Assembly (NCBI GenBank): GCA_007120555.1
Contig: SKNL01000052.1
Coordinates: 1-8,346, forward strand
Length of the DNA: 8,346 bases
Reading direction: 5' to 3'
Source: Balneolales bacterium
Lineage (GTDB): Bacteria; Bacteroidota; Rhodothermia; Balneolales; Natronogracilivirgulaceae
Part shown: one piece after another, positions 1 to 6,154 of the stretch
How positions within the stretch are numbered: the first letter of the stretch is position 1
How the letters are laid out: every line of letters starts with the position of its first letter
Notes under the pieces: generated by a model
The model's database searches: none
The model's input: the letters and a program-made list of their open reading frames with translations, nothing else
What the model was told of the DNA's origin: nothing
Translations under genes and position numbers: made by a program

Positions 1-564
1 CCGCCGAAAGGGGCCTGCCGGATCTGCAGTGTGCGGGTGAACGGCAAGCTGATGACCGCCTGCACCACGAAGATAGCACCGGGCATGGAGATTGAAAACG
101 ACACCTCAGAGCTCAATGATTTGCGCAAGGCGATCATAGAGATGTTGTTTGTCGAGGGCAACCACTTTTGTCCGTCCTGTGAAAAAAGCGGGGAATGTGA
201 GCTTCAGGCGCTGGCTTACCGATACCGGATGACGGTCCCGAGGTACCCGTACTTCTATCCGAAGCGCCCGATCGACGCCTCGCATCCAAGGATCGTCAAA
301 GACCACAACCGGTGCATCCTGTGCAAGCGGTGCGTGCGTGCGGTCAAGGATGAGAAAGGCAGAAGCATCTTTGCTTTCCTGGACCGCGGGTTCGAAACCA
401 GGATCTATGTGGATCCCGACCTTGCGGGACAGCTGACCGAGGAACGGGCGCGCAAGGCGGTGGATGTGTGTCCGGTCGGGGCCATCATGCCGCGCGATGA
501 AGCCTTTAAAACGCCGATCGGCCAGCGCATGTACGACAAGAAACCGATCGGGAGCGACTTGTGA
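1..564 (+). CDS. hoxU: NAD-reducing hydrogenase diaphorase subunit HoxU (5'-truncated by window edge)
   Basis: HoxU is the iron-sulfur subunit of the diaphorase module of group 3d [NiFe] hydrogenases. It carries electrons between the HoxYH hydrogenase module and the FMN/NAD site of HoxF in the cytoplasm. The reading frame is open from base 1, so the true start lies outside; 187 residues remain of a family length near 235. In window numbering, C6, C9 and C21 are the last three ligands of a plant-type [2Fe-2S] ferredoxin domain (GACRICSV, then TACTT). H55-x-C57-x2-C60-x5-C66 is the His/Cys3 [4Fe-4S] site. C105-x2-C108-x2-C111, with distant C157 in DVCPVG, ligates another [4Fe-4S] cluster. The C-terminal PIGQRMYD segment matches Cupriavidus-type HoxU. 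A GTG at position 31 could be mistaken for a start, but the ferredoxin motif continues upstream of it. hoxY follows after 134 bp on the same strand. Confidence 0.95.
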   Translation, partial: PPKGACRICSVRVNGKLMTACTTKIAPGMEIENDTSELNDLRKAIIEMLFVEGNHFCPSCEKSGECELQALAYRYRMTVPRYPYFYPKRPIDASHPRIVKDHNRCILCKRCVRAVKDEKGRSIFAFLDRGFETRIYVDPDLAGQLTEERARKAVDVCPVGAIMPRDEAFKTPIGQRMYDKKPIGSDL

Positions 565-657
565 CCGGTTTTAAAGCGTCGCCCCTGTCAAACAGTCATT
601 CATTCAGGCACAACCTGTATCGACACACAAGTTTGGAAATAGCCTAAATCTCGATTG

Positions 658-671
658 AATATCAGAAATCA
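658..671. repeat. Heptamer pair related to the repeat near 6083
   Basis: AATATCA (658-664) and GAAATCA (665-671) follow each other in the hoxU-hoxY gap. GAAATCA is the exact reverse complement of TGATTTC at 6090-6096, and AATATCA differs by one base from the reverse complement of TGATATC at 6083-6089. It may be a minimal copy of the same interspersed heptamer family. At 14 bases, chance remains possible. Confidence 0.4.
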
Positions 672-684
672 AGCCAGCAATCCG

Positions 685-693
685 AAAGGAGGT
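685..693 (+). promoter_or_regulatory. Strong ribosome binding site for hoxY
   Basis: AAAGGAGGT lies 5 bases upstream of the hoxY ATG at 699. It is a nearly complete Shine-Dalgarno match and fixes the hoxY start. It is much stronger than anything before hoxH or hoxW, which suggests hoxY is translated independently of hoxU despite sharing a likely transcript. Confidence 0.8.
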
Positions 694-698
694 CCGCC

Positions 699-1250
699 AT
701 GCAAAAACCGGTCATCGCCACCGCATCCCTCGCCGGCTGTTTCGGATGCCACATGTCGCTCCTGGATATCGATGAGCGCATCCTCGATCTGATTGAGCTG
801 GTGGATTTCAACAAATCCCCGATCAACGACATCAAGGAGTTCACCGCGGAATGCGACATCGGACTGATCGAAGGCGGTTGCTGTCTGGACGAGAACGTGC
901 ACGTGCTCAGGGAGTTCCGCAACCATTGCCGCATCCTCATTTCCATGGGCGAGTGTGCGATTATGGGCGGCTTGCCGGCGATGCGCAACGGCATTTCGGT
1001 GCGCGAATGCCTGGAGGAGGCCTATCTCAACGGCCCGTCGGTGCGCAACTACAACGAGGGTAAGGTGCTGCCGAACGACGAGGAGCTGCCGGTGCTGCTG
1101 AACCGTGTGTACCCGTGCCATGAAGTAGTCAAGATGGACTATTTCCTGCCGGGATGTCCGCCGGATGCCGAGCTGCTCTGGCAGGCGCTCACCGCGCTCA
1201 TCCACAACAAGGAAATGGACCTGCCCTACGAGGTCTTCAAATTCGACTGA
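699..1250 (+). CDS. hoxY: NAD-reducing [NiFe] hydrogenase small subunit HoxY
   Basis: HoxY is the small subunit of the bidirectional hydrogenase. It holds the proximal [4Fe-4S] cluster that takes electrons from the NiFe site in HoxH and passes them to HoxU. The protein has 183 residues and no Tat signal peptide, as expected for the cytoplasmic group 3 type, which is shorter than membrane-bound small subunits. Cluster ligands are visible as C14-x2-C17 (AGCFGCHMS), C86 (GECAIMGG) and C153 (LPGCPPDA). DIDERILDLIE near residue 23 and YPCHEVVKMDYF near residue 138 match Cupriavidus-type HoxY. An adjacent cysteine pair, C61-C62, occurs where Cupriavidus HoxY, as I recall it, has VS. The start is the ATG with a near-perfect ribosome binding site. 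hoxH begins 10 bp after the stop, so the two subunits are likely translationally coupled. Confidence 0.96.
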   Translation: MQKPVIATASLAGCFGCHMSLLDIDERILDLIELVDFNKSPINDIKEFTAECDIGLIEGGCCLDENVHVLREFRNHCRILISMGECAIMGGLPAMRNGISVRECLEEAYLNGPSVRNYNEGKVLPNDEELPVLLNRVYPCHEVVKMDYFLPGCPPDAELLWQALTALIHNKEMDLPYEVFKFD

Positions 1251-1260
1251 TTCCAACGCC

Positions 1261-2733
1261 ATGGCACAAAAAATCACCATATCGCCGGTAACGCGTGTGG
1301 AAGGGCACGGAAAGGTGACCATCCACCTGAACGATGATGGGGAAGTGATCCAAAGCCGGCTCCACATCGTGGAATTCCGGGGTTTCGAGCGGTTTGTCCA
1401 GGGTCGCCCCTACTGGGAGGCGCCGGTCCTCGTCCAGCGGCTCTGCGGCATCTGTCCGGTCAGCCACCATCTTGCAGCGGCGAAAGCCGTCGATGTCATC
1501 GTCGGGGCCGGAACGGGCGACGGACTCACGCCCACCGCCGAGAAAATCCGCCGCCTGATGCACTACGGACAGATCCTGCAATCCCATGCGCTCCATTTTT
1601 TCCACCTGGCATCGCCGGACCTGTTGTTCGGGGTGGATGCGGATCCCGCCCGGCGCAACGTGATCGCCCTGGCACGGACGCCCGAGTACAGGGACCTCGC
1701 CGTCCAGGGTGTGATGATGCGCAAATTCGGGCAGGAAATCATCAAAGCCACGGCGGGCAAGAAGATACACGGCACCGGTGCCATACCAGGGGGCGTCAAC
1801 AGATCGCTCACCGAAGAGGAGCGCGACGGATTCCTGAAAGGGGAGGATCCGCTCAACGCCGACGCCATGATCGAATGGGCGGAAGCGGCCATCACCCTGT
1901 TCCGTGATTTCCACAAGAAAAACCGGGAGATGGTGGATGAGTTTTCGCGTTTTCCGTCCAACCATCTCAGCCTGGTCGGCAAGGACGGGGCCATGGACCT
2001 GTACCATGGCAAACTTCGGGCAGTGGACGCGGATGGCAAGAAGATACTGCACGATATCGACTACCAGGAGTACCTTGATTACATCGGCGAGGAAGTGCGC
2101 TCCTGGAGTTACATGAAATTCCCCTTCCTCACCGAACTCGGTAAACAGGATGGATGGTACCGCGTGGGTCCGCTGGCCCGGCTCAACACCTGCGAGCACA
2201 TCCCCACACCCCGGGCGCAGGAGGCCTTTGAGACGTACAAATCCTACACTGACGGCCGCCCGAACGACATGTGCATGCACACGCACTGGGCCCGTCTCAT
2301 CGAGACCCTGTTCGCGGCCGAATCCATCAAGCTTCTTCTGGAAGATCCCGACATCCTGAAAGATGACCTGCTCACCAAAGGCAAGCGGTATCCCGAAGGC
2401 ATCGGTCTGCTGGAAGCGCCGCGCGGCACGTTGTTCCACCACTATCGGGTGAACGAGGAGGACCAGATCACCATGGCCAACCTGATCGTATCCACCACCA
2501 ACAACAACCAGCCGATGAACGAGGCGGTGGAGCAAGTGGCCCGGAAGCAGATGACCGGACAGAAGACCATCACCGAACCCATGATGAACGCGGTTGAGGT
2601 GGCGATACGCGCCTATGATCCCTGCCTGAGCTGCGCCACGCACGCCATCGGACGTATGCCGCTGGAGATCACACTGGTCGATCGTCATGGGTGTCTGATC
2701 GACCGGAAAGCACGCTGGTCCGGGACCATCTGA
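1261..2733 (+). CDS. hoxH: NAD-reducing [NiFe] hydrogenase large subunit HoxH (precursor with C-terminal extension)
   Basis: HoxH is the catalytic subunit of the group 3d hydrogenase, where H2 is split or formed at the Ni-Fe(CN)2CO site. The chosen ATG gives 490 residues, beginning with the family signature ISPVTRVEGHGK, whose E14 is the conserved glutamate of this motif. Ni-Fe ligands are C62-x2-C65 (LCGICPVSHH) and C455-x2-C458 with H461 (DPCLSCATH). A 29-residue tail follows H461, starting AIGRMPLE. In this family it is removed by a dedicated endopeptidase after nickel insertion, so the gene encodes an intact precursor. The frame stays open upstream to 1165, but those 32 codons overlap hoxY, look non-protein-like and precede the conserved N-terminus, so I rejected that longer start. 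No clear ribosome binding site precedes 1261; reinitiation after hoxY is likely. Confidence 0.97.
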   Translation: MAQKITISPVTRVEGHGKVTIHLNDDGEVIQSRLHIVEFRGFERFVQGRPYWEAPVLVQRLCGICPVSHHLAAAKAVDVIVGAGTGDGLTPTAEKIRRLMHYGQILQSHALHFFHLASPDLLFGVDADPARRNVIALARTPEYRDLAVQGVMMRKFGQEIIKATAGKKIHGTGAIPGGVNRSLTEEERDGFLKGEDPLNADAMIEWAEAAITLFRDFHKKNREMVDEFSRFPSNHLSLVGKDGAMDLYHGKLRAVDADGKKILHDIDYQEYLDYIGEEVRSWSYMKFPFLTELGKQDGWYRVGPLARLNTCEHIPTPRAQEAFETYKSYTDGRPNDMCMHTHWARLIETLFAAESIKLLLEDPDILKDDLLTKGKRYPEGIGLLEAPRGTLFHHYRVNEEDQITMANLIVSTTNNNQPMNEAVEQVARKQMTGQKTITEPMMNAVEVAIRAYDPCLSCATHAIGRMPLEITLVDRHGCLIDRKARWSGTI

Positions 2734-2781
2734 TATTCTTTCATCTGTTTAAATCAATTTCTGATTCATAAGGTCACATAG

Positions 2782-2838
2782 AATGGCCATGACGATTATA
2801 ATCATGCTCCTTTGTGACGGGCAGCCGTCATGGCCATT
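2782..2838. repeat. 13-bp perfect inverted repeat with alternative hairpins between hoxH and hoxW
   Basis: The arms AATGGCCATGACG (2782-2794) and CGTCATGGCCATT (2826-2838) are perfect reverse complements separated by 31 bases. Inside the loop, TGACGG (2815-2820) and CCGTCA (2825-2830) can form a second 6-bp hairpin with a GCAG loop. It uses part of the right arm, so the two folds exclude each other. The interior also holds the perfect palindrome GATTATAATC (2794-2803). The element sits in the 179-bp gap after hoxH. It could be a transcription terminator, a processing or stability element lowering hoxW relative to hoxYH, or an operator. The 3' side has only the interrupted T stretch TTTCATTT, so a classical intrinsic terminator is not clear. 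Confidence 0.7.
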
Positions 2839-2912
2839 TCATTTGCACAGCAAAATTGGTGATCTTCCGTAAACCCTGAATCAGGGGCACCATTGGAATC
2901 ACAACAGTTTCT

Positions 2913-3476
2913 ATGACTGAACACAGGCGAATACTGATTTACGGCTACGGCAACCCGGGCCGGCAGGACGATGGGCTGGGACAAGCCCTCATAGAGCTCG
3001 CTGAGGACTGGGTGCGAAAAGAAGGTCTCGAAAATATATCACTCGATGTGGGCTATCAGCTTTTGGTGGAAGATGTTACGCTCATTGAAGGCATGGACTT
3101 GATTATTTTTGTGGATGCCAGCATGGATGAGCGTATTGCCGACTTTGACTTGGCTGCCGTGGCGGCCGATGACAAGGAAACGTTCACGATGCATCAGGTT
3201 TCGCCGGGGTTCATCCTGGCGTTGTACGAAACGCTGTATGGTCCTGCTCCGCCGTCCTGGCTGTTGCAGATCAAGGGGTATGAGTGGGAGCTGGAGGAGC
3301 CTCTGAGTCCGGGCGCACAAGAGAATCTCGGCAAGGCCTGGAAGACGCTGCGGCAAATCCTCAGGGATCCGGGTCGACTGGACGAGCTCTCCGACCGTAC
3401 TGCAGCGTCGACGATGAAGGATTCAAAATCGGTGAAGGAAACAAAAAAGAAGCCGGGGAATGGTTCAAAGGCATAA
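2913..3476 (+). CDS. hoxW: Hydrogenase maturation endopeptidase, HoxW type
   Basis: This enzyme belongs to the HybD/HycI/HoxW peptidase family (M52), which clips the C-terminal tail of the hydrogenase large subunit once nickel is bound. The protein has 187 residues. The N-terminal signature YGYGNPGRQDDGLG (residues 10-23) matches the family, with D20 at the place of the first metal-binding acid. D68 in FVDAS and H94 in TMHQVSP match the other two nickel-contact positions known from HybD. The last 25 or so residues are rich in Lys and Ser and probably disordered; the family core ends near residue 160. Its natural substrate is very likely the HoxH encoded just upstream, which still carries a 29-residue tail. 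The ATG at 2913 has no good ribosome binding site, and the inverted-repeat gap precedes it, so expression may be lower than that of the structural genes. The symbol rests on context; other M52 subtypes are possible. Confidence 0.87.
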   Translation: MTEHRRILIYGYGNPGRQDDGLGQALIELAEDWVRKEGLENISLDVGYQLLVEDVTLIEGMDLIIFVDASMDERIADFDLAAVAADDKETFTMHQVSPGFILALYETLYGPAPPSWLLQIKGYEWELEEPLSPGAQENLGKAWKTLRQILRDPGRLDELSDRTAASTMKDSKSVKETKKKPGNGSKA

Positions 3477-3480
3477 TGAC

Positions 3481-3485
3481 GGGAG
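3481..3485 (+). promoter_or_regulatory. Ribosome binding site for the DHOD-like gene
   Basis: GGGAG lies 6 bases before the ATG at 3492, within the 15-bp gap after the hoxW stop. It supports that start and tight co-transcription with hoxW. Confidence 0.6.
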
Positions 3486-3491
3486 TGTGAA

Positions 3492-4487
3492 ATGGAACTG
3501 ACAACGCGTTACATGGGGCTTGACCTTAAGAATCCGCTGGTGGTAAGTGCATCACCCCTGACGATGGACATTGAGAATGTGCGTGCCTGCGAGGCCCACG
3601 GTGCCGGTGCGGTGGTGCTGCGTTCGCTGTACGAGGAACAGATTGTCAACGAACTCGAGGGGCGGCTTGATGAGGAGGATATGTATCACTGGTATCCCGA
3701 GGCGGCGGAACATGTCAAAAAAATATCAAAGGGACAGACCTTGCGGCCGTACCTGAGTTACATCGAAAAAGTTCGCAACGAAGTGTCGCTTCCGGTGATT
3801 GCGAGCATCAACTGCTTCACTCCGGGCAGCTGGATTTCCTTTGCGGAGGAGGTCCGGAAAGCAGGGGCGCACGCCCTGGAGCTCAATGTGGCAACCCATA
3901 TTCCGGGCGTCGGGGAGGAACCGGTGGCGCAGGAACCGGAACAGAACATCCGGGATATCATAGCCGAGGTGAAAAAGCGGGTGGATATTCCGGTCGCCGT
4001 GAAGACAGGACCCTATTTCTCCAATCTGATCAGTGCTGCCAGAGGTATGGAACAGGCAGGTGCCGATGCACTGGTAGTCTTCAACCGGTATTACCGGCCG
4101 GATATTGACATTGAGGAGCTCGTGGTGACATCCGAAAACTACCTGAGTTCACCGGGAGAGATGTCGGAGTCGCTCCGGTGGGTGGGAGTGCTGTCCAAAA
4201 ATGTTTCCTGCGACCTGGCGGCGAATACAGGGGTGCATGACTACGAAGGGGTGGTCAAGCAGCTTCTGGCCGGAGCCACGGTGACGCAGTTCTGCTCGGT
4301 TCTGTACATCCAGGGTCTCGGTTACATCACCCATATGCTGGAGGACCTCAAATGGTGGATGAAACAGAAGCGCTTTGCTTCCGTGGACGACTTCCGGGGG
4401 ATGATCGTGGACGACAAGATCAACTCGGAGAAGTTTGAGCAGATCCATTTCCTGCGCAGGAACGCACGGATGTTTGACAAGGATTGA
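3492..4487 (+). CDS. Dihydroorotate dehydrogenase-like flavoprotein (probably not a true DHOD)
   Basis: The protein is a 331-residue TIM-barrel flavoprotein of the DHOD-like group (cd04739/PRK07565 type). The N-terminus resembles class 1 DHOD (YMGLDLKNPLVVSASPLT), and the C-terminus keeps the phosphate-binding end of the barrel (GATVTQFCSVLYIQGLG, then a SVDDFRGM-like tail), so FMN binding is plausible. The residues that define orotate chemistry are changed. The loop that reads LNLSCPN in class 1 enzymes, with its catalytic Cys, reads LNVATHIPG here (residues 131-139), placing Thr at the Cys position. The TKS lysine is Arg at residue 44, and the MGLPN segment is absent. The family is described as conserving the FMN site but lacking catalytic residues. 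The gene starts 15 bp after hoxW with a ribosome binding site, so it is probably the last gene of the hydrogenase operon. Its substrate is unknown; a redox role linked to H2 or NADH is a guess from position. Confidence 0.85.
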   Translation: MELTTRYMGLDLKNPLVVSASPLTMDIENVRACEAHGAGAVVLRSLYEEQIVNELEGRLDEEDMYHWYPEAAEHVKKISKGQTLRPYLSYIEKVRNEVSLPVIASINCFTPGSWISFAEEVRKAGAHALELNVATHIPGVGEEPVAQEPEQNIRDIIAEVKKRVDIPVAVKTGPYFSNLISAARGMEQAGADALVVFNRYYRPDIDIEELVVTSENYLSSPGEMSESLRWVGVLSKNVSCDLAANTGVHDYEGVVKQLLAGATVTQFCSVLYIQGLGYITHMLEDLKWWMKQKRFASVDDFRGMIVDDKINSEKFEQIHFLRRNARMFDKD

Positions 4488-4553
4488 GCGGGCCTGTGAG
4501 CGGACCGGTTTCGGAGCGCGTATACTGCGGTAAGCGGATATGCGGCCTGTGAG

Positions 4554-5495
4554 TCAGTCTGTTTGCGGTTTGCTCAGCTTTTTCAGCCATTCAAACCATG
4601 CATCCATGCCGTCGCCCTTGGTCGCGGAGGTTTCCAGGAACTCGATGTTCGGCTGGATCCTGCGCGCGTATTCTTTGGTTTTCTCGACATCGAATTCCAC
4701 GTACGGCAGCAGATCGATCTTGTTGATGATGCACAGGTCGGAGTTGCGGAAGATGGTCGGATACTTGATGGGCTTGTCGTCGCCCTCGGTCACGCTGATC
4801 ACGACGATGCGCTTGGCTTCGCCGAGATCGAACAAGGCCGGACACACCAGATTGCCCACGTTTTCGATGAGCAGCAGGGAGTTGGGGTCGGGAGAAAGTT
4901 GCTTGAGGGCGCTGTTGACCATTACTGAATCCAGATGGCAGCCGCTTCCGGTATTGATCTGGATGACCGGTGCCCCGGTGGCGTCAATGCGCTCGGCGTC
5001 GTTCATGGTCTGCTGATCGCCCTCTATCACGAAAAACGGAAGCTCCTCCCTGAGTGCCGTGATGGTCTTTTCGAGCAGGGTGGTCTTGCCGGCGCCGGGG
5101 GAGCTGACAAAATTCAGCGCCGTGATGTTTTTCGCCTCGAAATATCCGCGGTTGCGCTCGGCCAGCATGTTGTTGTGGGAGAGGATGTCCTGCTCCAGCT
5201 GGATTTCCCGGCTTTTCCCGTGATCATGATGATGGCCGTGCCCGTGCGAATGATCATGCGCTTGACCGTGTCCATGGTCATGGCTGTGGGGATGGTGATG
5301 ATCGTGGCTGTGAGCATGCCCGTGAGAATGTCCGTGATGATGGAGACTGTGCCCGTGGCCATGGTGATGATCGTGGCCATGACTATGCCCATGACTATGC
5401 CCGTGATTGTGGGGCTGTGTATGTTCCTGGTCGCTTCCCGGTCGGCGGATGGTTACCACGCCTTCGGGATCGCTGCATCCGCAAGTTCCGCACAT
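4554..5495 (-). CDS. hypB: Hydrogenase nickel incorporation GTPase HypB with long His-rich nickel store
   Basis: HypB is the GTPase that, with HypA, loads nickel into the hydrogenase large subunit in the cytoplasm. The protein has 313 residues. MCGTCGC at the start is the high-affinity N-terminal nickel motif. Residues 25-92 form a His-rich segment with 36 histidines in 68 positions, as in the nickel-storing HypB of rhizobia. The G domain follows: P-loop SSPGAGKTT at 131-139, EGDQQT near 158, and NKID at 258-261. Metal-switch residues C186-H187 (GSGCHLD) and C218 (NLVCP) match those at the HypB dimer interface. The ATG at 5495 has AGAGGT 6 bases upstream on the minus strand, and the Cys motif directly after it confirms the start. 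It lies 171 bp downstream of hypA on the same strand and ends 66 bp from the convergent DHOD-like gene. Confidence 0.97.
   Translation of the reverse strand: MCGTCGCSDPEGVVTIRRPGSDQEHTQPHNHGHSHGHSHGHDHHHGHGHSLHHHGHSHGHAHSHDHHHPHSHDHGHGQAHDHSHGHGHHHDHGKSREIQLEQDILSHNNMLAERNRGYFEAKNITALNFVSSPGAGKTTLLEKTITALREELPFFVIEGDQQTMNDAERIDATGAPVIQINTGSGCHLDSVMVNSALKQLSPDPNSLLLIENVGNLVCPALFDLGEAKRIVVISVTEGDDKPIKYPTIFRNSDLCIINKIDLLPYVEFDVEKTKEYARRIQPNIEFLETSATKGDGMDAWFEWLKKLSKPQTD
5220..5423 (-). repeat. Low-complexity His-codon tract inside hypB
   Basis: This stretch encodes HypB residues 25-92, alternating CAT/CAC histidine codons with Gly, Ser and Asp codons. The DNA is a degenerate repeat built on patterns such as catgnncat rather than an exact tandem array. 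It produces a methionine-rich antisense frame on the plus strand that should not be read as a gene. Tracts like this are prone to slippage and length variation between strains. Confidence 0.85.
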
Positions 5496-5501
5496 ATCGA
5501 G

Positions 5502-5507
5502 ACCTCT
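5502..5507 (-). promoter_or_regulatory. Ribosome binding site for hypB
   Basis: Read on the minus strand this is AGAGGT, 6 bases before the hypB ATG (5495-5493). It decides the start in agreement with the N-terminal CGTCGC motif. Confidence 0.6.
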
Positions 5508-5666
5508 GTGAGATGATTAAAAACGATGAGATAAAAGGAGGAAAAATATGGTTTTGTTTCCGGCCCGATAACGAGATCCGGAACCTTCAAGGTAATCATT
5601 TCGGGGCTCATTCTCAATCCGGCCGGTCCGGCCCGGCGCGCTGCGGCACAACGCCCTGTCTGTCAT

Positions 5667-6008
5667 TCATTCAACTTTCAGCGACCGAACCTTAAGCTCC
5701 TGGCCCCGAGTGACCTGTAAATCCAGCGATTCACATTTCGGGCATTCCTCAAAATAATCCCTTACCTCAAACACGGCTTCGCACTGCCGGCACCGCGCCT
5801 GCGCTTTCACCGGGTGGATGGCGACCCGTGCCTCACTGAGGATCGTGTCCCTGACCGCTACTTCCATGGCAAACTCCAGCGCCTCCACGATCACGCCCGA
5901 CAGCGACCCCACCTCAATGTCCAGGTCCGTTACGCGCGTGGCACCGGCCTTCCGGGCTTCGGTCGATGCGATATCCACAATGTTCAGGGCAATCGAAAGT
6001 TCGTGCAT
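5667..6008 (-). CDS. hypA: Hydrogenase nickel insertion protein HypA
   Basis: HypA is the small nickel metallochaperone that works with HypB to insert nickel into the hydrogenase large subunit precursor, here presumably HoxH. Its 113 residues match the family length. The N-terminal MHE supplies the nickel ligand His2. The zinc site is two CxxC pairs, C73-x2-C76 and C89-x2-C92 (ECPKCES), in the C-terminal half. Because His2 must directly follow the initiator, the ATG at 6008 is the correct start even though no good ribosome binding site is visible upstream. It lies 146 bp downstream of the TrmO-FmdE fusion gene and 171 bp upstream of hypB, all on the minus strand. The rather wide gaps leave open whether each gene has its own promoter. 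No residue expected for function is missing. Confidence 0.96.
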   Translation of the reverse strand: MHELSIALNIVDIASTEARKAGATRVTDLDIEVGSLSGVIVEALEFAMEVAVRDTILSEARVAIHPVKAQARCRQCEAVFEVRDYFEECPKCESLDLQVTRGQELKVRSLKVE

Positions 6009-6060
6009 GGGCAGTGATTTATGTCGCCATTATGGCGGTTAATCGATCATTTTGTTTTTT

Positions 6061-6103
6061 CCGGTGCCCGGTGCCCGGTGCCTGATATCTGATTTCTGAA
6101 GTC
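6061..6103. repeat. Two adjacent heptamer arrays in the gap before hypA
   Basis: CCGGTGC occurs three times in perfect tandem (6061-6081). After one base there are three related heptamers, TGATATC, TGATTTC and TGAAGTC (6083-6103). The region lies between the fusion gene and hypA and codes for nothing I can support. The pattern resembles short tandemly repeated repetitive (STRR) heptamers known from some cyanobacteria and other bacteria. The GAAATCA heptamer, the reverse complement of TGATTTC, recurs at 665-671 in the hoxU-hoxY gap. Confidence 0.7.
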
Positions 6104-6154
6104 GCTTTGTCTGGCGCGCCCGGCCGCAGGATTCAGGCGCTTTGCTCGTCCGGC

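Larger units (their letters stand above)
565..698 (+). other. hoxU-hoxY intergenic gap
   Basis: These 134 bases hold no supported gene. They contain the heptamer pair at 658-671 and the strong hoxY ribosome binding site at 685-693. Short stems such as CAGG/CCTG at 606-618 are too weak to call. The gap is wide compared with the 10 bp between hoxY and hoxH. Confidence 0.5.

Noticed and set aside
1165..1260. A 32-codon upstream extension of the hoxH frame.
   Set aside because: It overlaps the end of hoxY, encodes a Ser/Arg/Thr-rich stretch typical of an out-of-frame reading, and the family N-terminus begins exactly at the ATG at 1261.
669..1367. A 232-codon minus-strand frame opposite hoxY and the start of hoxH.
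   Set aside because: It is antisense to conserved coding sequence and no protein family features are visible.
1237..2688. A 483-codon open frame antisense to hoxH.
   Set aside because: It lies entirely opposite a well-conserved hydrogenase gene, has no recognisable domain, and is a normal by-product of GC-rich coding sequence.
2783..2872. A 29-codon plus-strand frame starting MAMTIIIMLLCDG between hoxH and hoxW, with AAGG 9 bases upstream.
   Set aside because: Its sequence is largely dictated by the inverted repeat it spans, the ribosome binding site is weak and nothing supports translation; it is kept only as a remote leader-peptide possibility.
4491..4553. A 10-bp direct repeat GGCCTGTGAG at 4491-4500 and 4544-4553 flanking the convergent gap.
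   Set aside because: It is too short to call an insertion scar, there is no mobile-element sequence between the copies, and the second copy abuts the hypB stop codon.
4935..5516. A 193-codon plus-strand frame rich in Met and Val, resembling a membrane protein.
   Set aside because: It is the antisense reading of the hypB His-codon tract (CAT read backwards is ATG), so the hydrophobic pattern is an artefact.
5621..5633. The palindrome GGCCGGTCCGGCC in the hypA-hypB gap as a terminator.
   Set aside because: It has a one-base centre that cannot form a proper loop without losing pairs, and no T tract follows on the minus strand.
6061..6103. The short tandem repeats before hypA as a CRISPR array.
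   Set aside because: The units are 7 bp with no spacers, unlike CRISPR repeats, and no cas gene is present.
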